Shown: positions 1-6,107 of the stretch, in pieces
Position numbering within the stretch: position 1 is the stretch's first letter
Layout of the letters: every line of letters begins with the position of its first letter
Assembly (NCBI GenBank): GCA_016928495.1
Contig: JAFGKQ010000274.1
Coordinates: forward strand, 1-7,140
Origin: Candidatus Fermentibacterales bacterium
GTDB lineage: Bacteria > Fermentibacterota > Fermentibacteria > Fermentibacterales > JAFGKQ01
Direction of reading: 5' to 3'
Length of the DNA: 7,140 bases
Translations under genes and position numbers: made by a program
Notes under the pieces: model-generated
Told to the model about the DNA's origin: nothing
Database searches by the model: none
What the model saw: the letters and a program-made list of their open reading frames with translations, nothing else

Positions 1-58
1 CTGCGTTATCTTTGAAACCCCTCCCCGGTCAGGTTCGGCTCCGGCGGAAGGAAGAGAG
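1..58 (+). other. Left-edge leader before acpS
   Basis: No promoter can be recognised in these 58 bases. Frame 1 stops at 13-15 (reading LRYL then TGA), frame 3 stops at 72-74, and frame 2 is open into acpS. Either stop could end an upstream gene of the same operon, but too little is visible to choose. Confidence 0.3.
46..58 (+). promoter_or_regulatory. Ribosome binding site of acpS
   Basis: An unbroken purine run (GGAAGGAAGAGAG) ends directly before the GTG at 59. Its GGAAGG and AAGGAA cores sit at acceptable spacing from that codon. It supports GTG 59 over the more distant TTG at 71, though the run is long enough that TTG cannot be ruled out. Confidence 0.6.
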
Positions 59-448
59 GTGCTTCCCGTCTTGAGCGCTGCAGCGGGTATAGACATCATC
101 GAGAACGACCGCTTCGACTCCACGGCCGAGAGGCTGGGTCCGGGCTTGCTCGAGCGGCTGTTCACGGAGACAGAGAGGCAGTGGGCCGCGGGTCTTCCGG
201 CGTCTCGGCTCGCGGCGAACTTCGCAGCCAAGGAGGCTTTCCTGAAGGCGCTGGGCACCGGCCTGTCCAACGGCATGCGCTGGCGGGAGATCGAGCTTGT
301 CGAGCAGCAGCATGGCCCCCCTTCGCTGAGGGTGTCGGGCCGAGCGGCGGAGCTGCTTGCGGGAAGGCGAGTCAGCGTGTCGGTGTCCCGGACCTCCGAC
401 CTGTCGGTTGCCCTGGTCACCATCGGCTCGCCCGGAGGCGAATCGTGA
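59..448 (+). CDS. acpS: Holo-[acyl-carrier-protein] synthase (4'-phosphopantetheinyl transferase, AcpS type)
   Basis: Transfers the 4'-phosphopantetheine arm from CoA to a serine of apo-acyl carrier protein, activating it for fatty-acid synthesis in the cytoplasm. The 129-residue product has the usual AcpS length. It carries both family signatures: GIDIIENDRF at residues 10-19, whose Asp12 is the expected Mg-binding residue, and FAAKEAFLKALGTGL at 55-69, with Glu59 as the second metal ligand. The C-terminal strand (VSVSRTSDLSVALV, about 107-120) is also typical. GTG at 59 was chosen because a purine-rich Shine-Dalgarno stretch (46-58) lies directly before it. TTG at 71 would leave a more usual five residues before the GID motif and is the main alternative. 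The reading frame stays open to the left edge, so a start outside the window cannot be strictly excluded. The stop overlaps the nnr start by four bases, indicating translational coupling. Family assignment is firm; only the start is uncertain. Confidence 0.95.
   Translation: MLPVLSAAAGIDIIENDRFDSTAERLGPGLLERLFTETERQWAAGLPASRLAANFAAKEAFLKALGTGLSNGMRWREIELVEQQHGPPSLRVSGRAAELLAGRRVSVSVSRTSDLSVALVTIGSPGGES
434..438 (+). promoter_or_regulatory. Ribosome binding site of nnr
   Basis: A perfect GGAGG sits six bases before GTG 445, inside the end of acpS. It fixes the nnr start although the same frame is open for another 264 bases upstream. Confidence 0.8.
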
Positions 449-2001
449 GCTATTGGGTCACCCCGTCGGAGATGGCGGGGCTGGACAGGGTGACCATCGC
501 CAAGGGTGTCCCGGGCGAGGTGCTCATGGAGCGCGCGGGCGAGGCAATCGCAGCAGTGGCCGCCAGGATGATCCGCCCCGGCGAGGGTCCCGTGGAGGTA
601 TGGGCGGGTCCGGGCAACAATGGCGGAGATGGCTTCGTGGTCGCGCGACTGCTGCTGGAGCGGGGGTTCGGAGTCAGGGTGATAGCCGCCTTCGACAGGG
701 ACAGGCAGCTCCCCGAGGAGTCGGAGCAGAACAGGAGGCGCTTCGAGGACCTCGGGGGAGAGCTGTCCTACCAGTCCGACCACCGTCCGCTCCCGGGAGC
801 TCCCCCGGCGCTCATGGTCGACGCGCTCCTCGGCACCGGCTTCCGCGGCTACCTGAGGGACGACGCAGCCGAGGCGGCCGGCGTCATGAGGGGTCGCAGG
901 TGTCCCGTCCTGGCGGTGGACACTCCCTCAGGGCTCAACGGGGAGACAGGCGATGCCGACCCCGGCGCTGTAAGGGCGGACGTTACCGTCACCCTGGCCT
1001 GCCCGAAGATAGGGCTTCTGCTGCCTCCCGGATGCGCCCTCGTCGGGACGCTGATACTCGCCGACATCGGCATCGCTCCTCCCTCGAACGCCGACAGGCT
1101 GGTCATGGATGTCGACCTTGCGAGGGGTCTGCTGCCCAGAAGGCCCGTAGACGCTCACAAGGGCATCTTCGGCCGCGTGCTCCTGCTCGGCGGATGCGAG
1201 GAGATGCCCGGAGCCCCGATGCTCATGACTATGGGTGCGCTCAGAGCAGGGGCGGGGCTCGTAGAGCTCTGCGTCCCCCTTCCCGCTGCGCCCGCGGTGG
1301 CCGGACGGATTCCCGAAGCCCTGTTCAGCTACTTCCTCCCGGGCGACGTCACCTCGATGCCCGATCCCGAGTCGTTCACCTGCGCCGCTATCGGCCCGGG
1401 CATGGGGGACAGCGTCTCCACCAGGAAGGTCATGAGGCACATACTGACGAACTGGTCACTGCCCCTCGTCCTCGACGCCGACGCGCTCAACAGCCTGTCT
1501 GGCGATCTTGGCCTGCTCTCCGGCTACGGAAGCCCGCTCATCCTCACCCCACACCCCGGAGAGCTCCGACGCCTGACCGGAGAGGACAGCAAGGGGCTGA
1601 AAACGCGCTGGGAAGCCGCTTCAAGACTCGCGGAGGGCACGGGATCGGTCGTCGTCCTCAAGGGAAGGCCCTCCGCGGTGTTCCACCCTTCGGGAGGCAG
1701 GATCCTGATACCCTCTGGGAACAACGGGCTGGCGACCGGCGGAAGCGGGGATGTCCTCACGGGGATGATTGTCTCCCTGCTGGGCCAGGGGATGGACGCC
1801 GGCGACGCGGCAGCTCTCGGGGCCTACCTGCATGGCCTCGCTGCCGACATAGCGGTTTCCCGCACCTCCAGGCGATCGCTGATCCCCACGGATGTCGTCG
1901 CTGCGGTCGGAGCCGCCTACGCGCTGATCGAGGACACCCGCAACAACAGCCTGTTGCACGTGGAAGGGAGTTTCAATGGCCGGCTGTGGCATCACCCGTG
2001 A
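445..2001 (+). CDS. nnr: Bifunctional NAD(P)H-hydrate epimerase / ADP-dependent NAD(P)H-hydrate dehydratase
   Basis: Repairs NADHX and NADPHX, the damaged hydrated forms of NAD(P)H. The N-terminal YjeF/NnrE domain (about residues 1-215) interconverts R and S epimers; the C-terminal YjeF/NnrD domain (about 238-500) dehydrates the S form with ADP or ATP. The epimerase half shows GPGNNGGDGFVVAR (55-68), catalytic-type Asp126 in VDALLGTG, and DTPSGLNGETG (159-169). The dehydratase half starts with HKGIFGRVLLLGG (238-250), then has DADALN (344-349), LTPHPGEL (367-374), VLKG (404-407) and the nucleotide/active-site loop NNGLATGGSGDVLTGM (426-441), with Asp436 the expected catalytic base. At 518 residues it matches the fused bacterial form (about 500-515). 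The open frame extends back to 181, but GTG 445 is the right start: it has GGAGG six bases upstream, overlaps the acpS stop as GTGA, and begins the conserved domain. The last 26 bases overlap the HD gene. Confidence 0.96.
   Translation: MSYWVTPSEMAGLDRVTIAKGVPGEVLMERAGEAIAAVAARMIRPGEGPVEVWAGPGNNGGDGFVVARLLLERGFGVRVIAAFDRDRQLPEESEQNRRRFEDLGGELSYQSDHRPLPGAPPALMVDALLGTGFRGYLRDDAAEAAGVMRGRRCPVLAVDTPSGLNGETGDADPGAVRADVTVTLACPKIGLLLPPGCALVGTLILADIGIAPPSNADRLVMDVDLARGLLPRRPVDAHKGIFGRVLLLGGCEEMPGAPMLMTMGALRAGAGLVELCVPLPAAPAVAGRIPEALFSYFLPGDVTSMPDPESFTCAAIGPGMGDSVSTRKVMRHILTNWSLPLVLDADALNSLSGDLGLLSGYGSPLILTPHPGELRRLTGEDSKGLKTRWEAASRLAEGTGSVVVLKGRPSAVFHPSGGRILIPSGNNGLATGGSGDVLTGMIVSLLGQGMDAGDAAALGAYLHGLAADIAVSRTSRRSLIPTDVVAAVGAAYALIEDTRNNSLLHVEGSFNGRLWHHP
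1962..1970 (+). promoter_or_regulatory. Ribosome binding site of the HD-domain gene
   Basis: GGAAGGGAG lies five bases before ATG 1976, within the coding end of nnr. It supports the overlapping start rather than a later internal one. Confidence 0.75.
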
Positions 2002-2548
2002 GAGAGCCCTGACCTGGCTGTCCGAGTGCATCTCGAATACCAACCTCATCAAGCACTGTCTCGCCACCGAGGCCATAATGAGGAAGCTCGCCCTGGATCA
2101 GGAAAGGCCGGGGGAAGAAGAGGTCTGGGCGATGACCGGCCTTCTGCACGATCTGGACTACGAGAAGACCGAGAACGACTTCTCGAGGCACGGAGTGGAG
2201 ACTGCCGGCATGCTCGAGGGTCTGCTCCCCGACGAAGCCATTCGGGCCATCAGGTCACACAACGCCGAGAACAACGGATTTGCTAGGAGCACGGTTTTTG
2301 ACCATCTTCTCGCTGCCAGCGAGAACCTGACCGGGCTCATCACGGCCACCGCCCTCGTTCAGTCAGACAGGAAGCTCTCGGGGGTCGAGCCGGCTTCGGT
2401 GATCCGGAAGATGGGCAAGTCGGGGTTCGCGAGGTCGGTATCCAGGGACTGCATACGAGAGTGCGAGAAGGCTGGCTACAGCCTCGAGGACTTCGTGGCC
2501 ATCTCGCTGGAAGCCATGAAGGAGATATCGGACGAGCTCGGGCTCTGA
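1976..2548 (+). CDS. HD-superfamily predicted hydrolase (COG2316-like)
   Basis: A complete 190-residue HD-domain protein, probably a cytoplasmic metal-dependent phosphohydrolase with unknown substrate. Visible features are NLIKHCLATEAIMRKLA (23-39, His27), the HD doublet in GLLHDLDYEKT (55-65, His58-Asp59), RHGVETAGML (71-80) and AIRSHN (91-96, His95). These are followed by LAASENLTGLI (112-122) and an acidic C-terminus ending EAMKEISDELGL. This motif order and length match, from memory, the small uncharacterised group often annotated as HDIG-domain or predicted HD hydrolases. Where that group usually has an Asp before LTGL, this protein has Glu116, a conservative change at the likely last metal ligand. 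ATG 1976 has GGAAGGGAG five bases upstream and overlaps nnr by 26 bases, so the two are probably co-translated. Nothing here links its substrate to NAD(P)HX repair. It lacks the GGDEF, EAL or RelA domains that would suggest a signalling nucleotide. Confidence 0.9.
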   Translation: MAGCGITRERALTWLSECISNTNLIKHCLATEAIMRKLALDQERPGEEEVWAMTGLLHDLDYEKTENDFSRHGVETAGMLEGLLPDEAIRAIRSHNAENNGFARSTVFDHLLAASENLTGLITATALVQSDRKLSGVEPASVIRKMGKSGFARSVSRDCIRECEKAGYSLEDFVAISLEAMKEISDELGL

Positions 2549-2572
2549 GCTCCCGTGCGGGAATGAGGCGGT

Positions 2573-2577
2573 GAGGG
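2573..2577 (+). promoter_or_regulatory. Ribosome binding site of the isomerase-like gene
   Basis: GAGGG lies three bases before TTG 2581 and six before TTG 2584. The second TTG therefore has more normal spacing, which would shorten the protein by one residue. No ATG start is available in this frame near the 5' end. Confidence 0.5.
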
Positions 2578-2580
2578 CCC

Positions 2581-3723
2581 TTGTTGAAAGTGCATGAGAG
2601 ACTGGATGAGCTCCGCCTGGAGACCTCCAGCCTGTCCTTCCGCAGAGGCAGGAGCCGTCTGGCGGAGTTCTCCTCGAGCTCCGATCCCGTGGAGGCCAGA
2701 GACCGCCTCCGGCTGGCGGGGCAGCTGCATCGCCTGACGGGAAGGTGCGGCAGGGTCTCGGTGCATTTCCCGGCTGACGCCAAGGACAAGAAGAGGCTCG
2801 AGGTCCTCGCCCAGGCCGTGCGGGACAACGGCCTCACGGTCTCCGCAGCCTATCCGGATCTGCTGATGCCCAGGCCAGGGAGCCATCTGGACCACAGGCT
2901 CGCTTTCGGCAGCCTGACCTCTCCCTACTCGGACGTGAGAGTGGCCTCCATCAACTTCGTAGACACGTGCCTGGGCATGATGCGGGTCCTCAAGTGCCGG
3001 CAGATAGTGCTATGCGTGCCGGACGGCGCCGACTCGCCGGGCGAGAAGAACCTCGTGGACATGCTCGACAGGATCCTGAACGGTCTCCGGCAGGTCAGCT
3101 TCAAGCTCCGCAAGAGCGAGTCCCTGCTTTTGGAGTACCGCCCCTTCGATCCCTCCTTCTATGCCTCCGCGGTGCCCGACTGGGGAACGGCATCCTGGTT
3201 GTGCAGGGAGACCGATCCTCTCTTCAGGGTCTCTCTCGACCTGGAGAGCCTGCTTCCGGGATCCAGCTTCGAGAGCAGTCTGGTGACGGCCGTGAGGTCG
3301 GGAATGGCCGGCAGGGTACGCCTGGCGGACTCCGTGCTCATGGGAGGGGGCCTGCCGGCGGGCAGCATCAACTCGGACACGCTGTTCCGGGTCTTCCTGT
3401 GCTGCCTGCAACTCGAGCGGGCCGGGCACATGAAGCTATCCGGAATGCCCTTCTCCGTCGCGGTCAACGCGATGGTGGGGGACGTGCTGGAGGTGAACCT
3501 GCAGGCGGTGGAGAACGTCGAGCTGGCGCTCGCGCGTGCGCTCCTGGTAGATCTCGAGGAGCTCGAGAAGGCTCAGAACAAGCCTGACCCGGCGATGGCG
3601 TCCAGGATCATGCGCGACGCCTTCATGACCGACGTCCGCCCCATAGTCAGGCGCTACAGAGAGACCAAGGGGCTTCCCCCGGATCCCCTCGAAGCATACA
3701 GGTCAGGCCAGGCACAGGCCTAG
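2581..3723 (+). CDS. L-rhamnose isomerase-like TIM-barrel protein, active site degenerate (probable pseudoenzyme)
   Basis: A 380-residue protein resembling Pseudomonas stutzeri-type L-rhamnose isomerase (xylose-isomerase-like TIM barrel, COG4952) over most of its length. Recognisable segments are RVSVHFPAD (58-66), FGSLTSP (109-115), VPDGADSPG (146-154), LLLEYRPFDPSFY (182-194), VPDWGTA (198-204) and a very family-like end: ALLVDLEELEKAQ (320-332), DAFMTDVRPI (346-355), PPDPLEAYR (366-374). Compared with the enzyme as I recall it, two metal ligands remain (Glu185, Asp220). The others are changed: catalytic His257 becomes Ser223, His281 becomes Arg247, the Asp289-291 run becomes Gly255-257, Lys221 becomes Arg187 and Asp327 aligns near Ala294/Asn296. 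The open frame and retained scaffold argue against decay, so a non-catalytic or altered role is inferred. The N-terminus is about 40 residues shorter than the enzyme's. An in-frame TGA at 2572 limits the start to TTG 2581, TTG 2584 or GTG 2590; TTG 2584 has the best spacing. Confidence 0.8.
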   Translation: MLKVHERLDELRLETSSLSFRRGRSRLAEFSSSSDPVEARDRLRLAGQLHRLTGRCGRVSVHFPADAKDKKRLEVLAQAVRDNGLTVSAAYPDLLMPRPGSHLDHRLAFGSLTSPYSDVRVASINFVDTCLGMMRVLKCRQIVLCVPDGADSPGEKNLVDMLDRILNGLRQVSFKLRKSESLLLEYRPFDPSFYASAVPDWGTASWLCRETDPLFRVSLDLESLLPGSSFESSLVTAVRSGMAGRVRLADSVLMGGGLPAGSINSDTLFRVFLCCLQLERAGHMKLSGMPFSVAVNAMVGDVLEVNLQAVENVELALARALLVDLEELEKAQNKPDPAMASRIMRDAFMTDVRPIVRRYRETKGLPPDPLEAYRSGQAQA

Positions 3724-3737
3724 AGGCAGGCCTTGCC
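3711..3737. terminator. Hairpin at the convergent gene junction, possible bidirectional terminator
   Basis: GGCA (3711-3714) and AGGCCT (3716-3721) pair with AGGCCT (3728-3733) and TGCC (3734-3737). This gives a ten-pair, mostly G+C stem with one bulged C (3715) and a six-base loop. It spans the overlapping stop codons of the isomerase-like gene and iorB, where a terminator serving both operons would be expected. No run of T follows on either strand, so it is not a classical intrinsic terminator. It may pause polymerase, block read-through between convergent transcripts or protect 3' ends. Confidence 0.45.
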
Positions 3738-4307
3738 CCTCTCGAAAGCCTCCATGTTGACCCCCAGCGCCTTTGCCGGTACCCTGCGCTCTATCGCAGT
3801 CATCCAGCTCTGCTCGCCGATCATCGGCATCAGCGTCGATGCTGCGCCCAGCATCACCAGGTTCACTACTCTTGTGTTACCCAGCTCGCGCGCTATGGCG
3901 AGGGCCGGGATCACCCGGTAGGGGGCGTTGCGCGAGGCCAGCCCGGCCTCGACGTCCGGATACCGGGCGGCCCCGATGTTGACGGTCACCGGGTTGATCC
4001 TGATGTCCGGGATCAGAAGCGTTCCGTCCACCCGCATGTAGTGCAGCCAGCGGAGCCCCTCCATCTGCTCCATGCCCAGAACGACATCGGCGGTCCCTTC
4101 CTCTATGAGGGGGCTGAAGACCCTGCTGCCGAACCGGACATGGCTGGTCACGCTTCCGCCGCGCTGGGCCATTCCATGGACCTCGCTCTTCTTGATGTCC
4201 ATCCCCGACGCCCGCGCCGCCCCGCTGAGCACCTCGCTCGCGAGAAGGATGCCCTGACCGCCGGTGCCGCAGATCAGAACGTTGGTCACCTCGGCGGCCG
4301 TCTTCAT
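3720..4307 (-). CDS. iorB: Indolepyruvate:ferredoxin oxidoreductase, beta subunit
   Basis: The small (gamma-domain type) subunit of indolepyruvate:ferredoxin oxidoreductase, working with IorA to decarboxylate aryl-pyruvates oxidatively to aryl-acetyl-CoA while reducing ferredoxin. The 195-residue product has the family's usual length. It shows GTGGQGILLASEVL (14-27) and SEVHGMAQRGGSVTSHVRFG (41-60), the two hallmark segments of this 2-oxoacid:acceptor oxidoreductase domain. It also has LGAASTLMP (153-161) and the C-terminal VPAKALGVNMEAFERG (176-191). The frame extends 18 codons further upstream, but ATG 4307 is preferred. It forms an ATGA overlap with the iorA stop, has GGAGGG six bases ahead, and the residues after it begin the conserved domain. 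Its stop codon overlaps that of the convergent isomerase-like gene. No expected residue is missing, so it should be functional. Confidence 0.95.
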   Translation of the reverse strand: MKTAAEVTNVLICGTGGQGILLASEVLSGAARASGMDIKKSEVHGMAQRGGSVTSHVRFGSRVFSPLIEEGTADVVLGMEQMEGLRWLHYMRVDGTLLIPDIRINPVTVNIGAARYPDVEAGLASRNAPYRVIPALAIARELGNTRVVNLVMLGAASTLMPMIGEQSWMTAIERRVPAKALGVNMEAFERGKACL

Positions 4308-6088
4308 CGGGCACCCTCCATGTCCTTGCTGAGCGCCCCGGTCGGGCACACCTGCACGCACAGATTGCAGTCGGGATAGCAGAGGAGCCCGCTTATCTCG
4401 GGCTTCTCGTCAACGAAGCTGATAGCCGGACATCCCACCCGCATGCATGCCCTGCAGCTCACGCACTTCTCCGGATCGAGCCGGGCCACGGCCCTGCCGG
4501 ACGGTTTCCCGATCATTATGCACGGCCTGCGGGTGATTATCACCGAGGGCTCTTCCCTCGACAGCTCCTCCCTGAGGGCCTTCTCCATCTCCTGCAGGTC
4601 GTGTGGGTCCACGGTTCGAACATGCTTCACGCCGCAAGCTCTGCAGAGTTGCTCGAAATCGACCCTGGGCGCTGGCTCGCCCCGAAGGTCGAACCCCGTG
4701 GCGGGATGCTGCTGCCCTCCCGTCATAGCCGTGATGCCGTTGTCCATGATCATCACGGTCCCGGTCCCGCCGTTGTAGACCATGTCTATGAGGCCGGTGA
4801 TGCCCGAGTGTATGAAGGTCGAGTCGCCTATGGCGGCGACCAGCTTGCCGGTTGCCTCCCGGCCCACAGCCTTCTCCAGCCCGTTGAGGACCGTGACCGC
4901 CCCGCCCATGCAGATCACGGTCTCCAGGGCCTCGTGAGGCGGCATCAGTCCAAGCGTGTAGCACCCGATGTCTCCGGTGGAGCTGGCCTTTATCTTGCTG
5001 AGGGCGTAGAAAGCGCCTCTGTGCGGGCAGCCGGGGCAGAGAGCGGGGGGCCGCGCAGGGACCTCCGCCCTGACGAAGGGGGTCTGTGCCGGATCGCCTT
5101 CTCCGAGCCCCCTCCTCACGATGCCGGGCTCCAGCTCGCCCTCGATCGGTATGCGCTCCTTGCCCTCCACGGGAATCAGGAACCTGGCCCTTATCTGCTC
5201 CTGCAGGTAGGGATCCCCTTCCTCGACCACGACCAGCTTCTCGACGCTCTCGATGAACCGCTCGATCAGCTTCCAGGGCAGCGGATTGGTCATGCCGAGC
5301 TTCAGAACGCTGGCTGAGGGGAGAACCTCCTTCACGTACTGGTAGGATATCCCGCTTGTGACGATGCCGAGCGATGGGTCTCCCTTCTCGATCCTGTTGA
5401 AGGGAGAGCCGTCGCCGTATTCCTCGAGCTCGAGCATCCTCTTCTCCACCCTGGAGTGGAGCTTCCTTGCATGAGCCGGAATAGGAACCCTCTTCTGGAT
5501 GTTCCTCTCGTAGCCCTTGACCTCGACGGCTCTGCGGGGACCCAGCTCCACAAGGCTCTTGGAGTGGCTGATCCGAGTCGTGAGCCTCAGCATGACAGGG
5601 GCGTCGAAGCGCTCCGAGATCTCCAGAGCCTCCCCCACCATCAGCTTCGCCTCGTTGCTGTCAGCCGGCTCGAGCATCGGCACCTTGGCGGCCCTGGCGA
5701 TGTTCCTGTTGTCCTGCTCGTTCTGCGACGAGTGCATCCCGGGATCATCGGCGGACACTATCACAACGCCCCCCGTGGCGCCGATGTAGCTGAGAGTGAA
5801 CAGGGGGTCCGCCGCTACGTTGAGCCCGACGTGCTTCATGGCGGTAAGGGCCCTGGCGCCCCCGAACGACGCCCCGGCGACGGTTTCCAGGGCCACCTTC
5901 TCGTTCGGCGCCCACTGGCTGCCGATCTCCGGGTAGCTCTCTCCGATGGCCTCGAGTATCTCGGTCGAGGGCGTGCCCGGGTAGGCGGAGGCGAAATGCA
6001 CTCCGTACTCCCAGGCGCCGCGCGCCACCGCCTCGTTTCCCGACAGGAACTCGACTCCGGATTCGGGAATGCGTTTTGCTCTGTCCAT
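4304..6088 (-). CDS. iorA: Indolepyruvate:ferredoxin oxidoreductase, alpha subunit
   Basis: The large, thiamine-diphosphate and iron-sulfur subunit of indolepyruvate:ferredoxin oxidoreductase. It converts indolepyruvate, phenylpyruvate and related 2-oxoacids plus CoA to acyl-CoA, CO2 and reduced ferredoxin. The 594-residue product has the full family architecture. The N-terminal pyrimidine-binding domain has LSGNEAVARGAWEYGV (15-30) and YPGTPSTEILEAIG (36-49). A middle domain follows, then CPGCPHRGAFYAL (351-363) and GDIGCYTLG (372-380). The diphosphate-binding region starts GDSTFIHSGITGLIDM (421-436) and continues to MDNGITAMTGG (448-458). The C-terminus is a two-cluster ferredoxin domain. 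Its first cluster has Cys542, 545, 548 and 553, and its second has Cys570, 574, 577 and 581, so all eight ligands are present. ATG 6088 has AAGGGA seven bases ahead. The gene starts 19 bases after the kinase stop and overlaps iorB by four bases, so the three are one transcription unit. Confidence 0.97.
   Translation of the reverse strand: MDRAKRIPESGVEFLSGNEAVARGAWEYGVHFASAYPGTPSTEILEAIGESYPEIGSQWAPNEKVALETVAGASFGGARALTAMKHVGLNVAADPLFTLSYIGATGGVVIVSADDPGMHSSQNEQDNRNIARAAKVPMLEPADSNEAKLMVGEALEISERFDAPVMLRLTTRISHSKSLVELGPRRAVEVKGYERNIQKRVPIPAHARKLHSRVEKRMLELEEYGDGSPFNRIEKGDPSLGIVTSGISYQYVKEVLPSASVLKLGMTNPLPWKLIERFIESVEKLVVVEEGDPYLQEQIRARFLIPVEGKERIPIEGELEPGIVRRGLGEGDPAQTPFVRAEVPARPPALCPGCPHRGAFYALSKIKASSTGDIGCYTLGLMPPHEALETVICMGGAVTVLNGLEKAVGREATGKLVAAIGDSTFIHSGITGLIDMVYNGGTGTVMIMDNGITAMTGGQQHPATGFDLRGEPAPRVDFEQLCRACGVKHVRTVDPHDLQEMEKALREELSREEPSVIITRRPCIMIGKPSGRAVARLDPEKCVSCRACMRVGCPAISFVDEKPEISGLLCYPDCNLCVQVCPTGALSKDMEGAR
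4314..4319 (-). promoter_or_regulatory. Ribosome binding site of iorB
   Basis: GGAGGG on the minus strand is six bases before the ATG at 4307-4305, inside the 3' end of iorA. It decides the start in favour of the short form beginning MKTAAEV. Confidence 0.8.
4346..4465 (-). other. Two [4Fe-4S] ferredoxin motifs in IorA
   Basis: Within iorA, the first motif is CxxCxxCxxxxCP (CVSCRACMRVGCP) and the second is CxxxCxxCxxxCP (CYPDCNLCVQVCP). Both are complete, so the electron path from thiamine diphosphate to ferredoxin looks intact. Confidence 0.9.
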
Positions 6089-6095
6089 CCGCAGG

Positions 6096-6101
6096 TCCCT
6101 T
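6096..6101 (-). promoter_or_regulatory. Ribosome binding site of iorA
   Basis: AAGGGA on the minus strand lies seven bases before ATG 6088, in the 19-base gap after the kinase stop. The gap is too short for a promoter, so iorA depends on upstream transcription. Confidence 0.65.
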
Positions 6102-6107
6102 CAGCGC

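Noticed and set aside
181-444. Upstream extension of the nnr frame before GTG 445
   Set aside because: It lies entirely within acpS, has low-complexity shadow composition, and the GGAGG/GTGA signals place the start at 445.
928-1440. A 170-codon minus-strand open frame within nnr
   Set aside because: It has shadow composition and no motif; the + strand protein is continuous and conserved through this region.
357-2012. A 551-codon open frame on the + strand running alongside nnr
   Set aside because: It is the +1 shadow of a high-GC gene: rich in Arg, Gly and Pro with no domain motif, while the nnr frame holds every family signature.
2534-2562. Possible terminator after the HD gene (GAGCTC at 2534-2539 and 2547-2552; TCCCGTGCGGGA at 2551-2562)
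   Set aside because: The two small hairpins compete for the same bases, have short stems and no T-run, and the next gene begins 32 bases on. Read-through of the operon is more likely.
4308-4361. Eighteen-codon N-terminal extension of iorB
   Set aside because: The added residues are not family-like, overlap iorA more deeply, and the ATGA overlap with a good Shine-Dalgarno supports ATG 4307.
4601-5317. A 238-codon + strand open frame opposite iorA
   Set aside because: It is antisense to the thiamine-diphosphate region of iorA, which is fully conserved. Long antisense frames are expected at this GC content.
6089-6107. A separate promoter for iorAB between buk and iorA
   Set aside because: The gap is only 19 bases and is mostly filled by the ribosome binding site, with no -10 or -35 elements.
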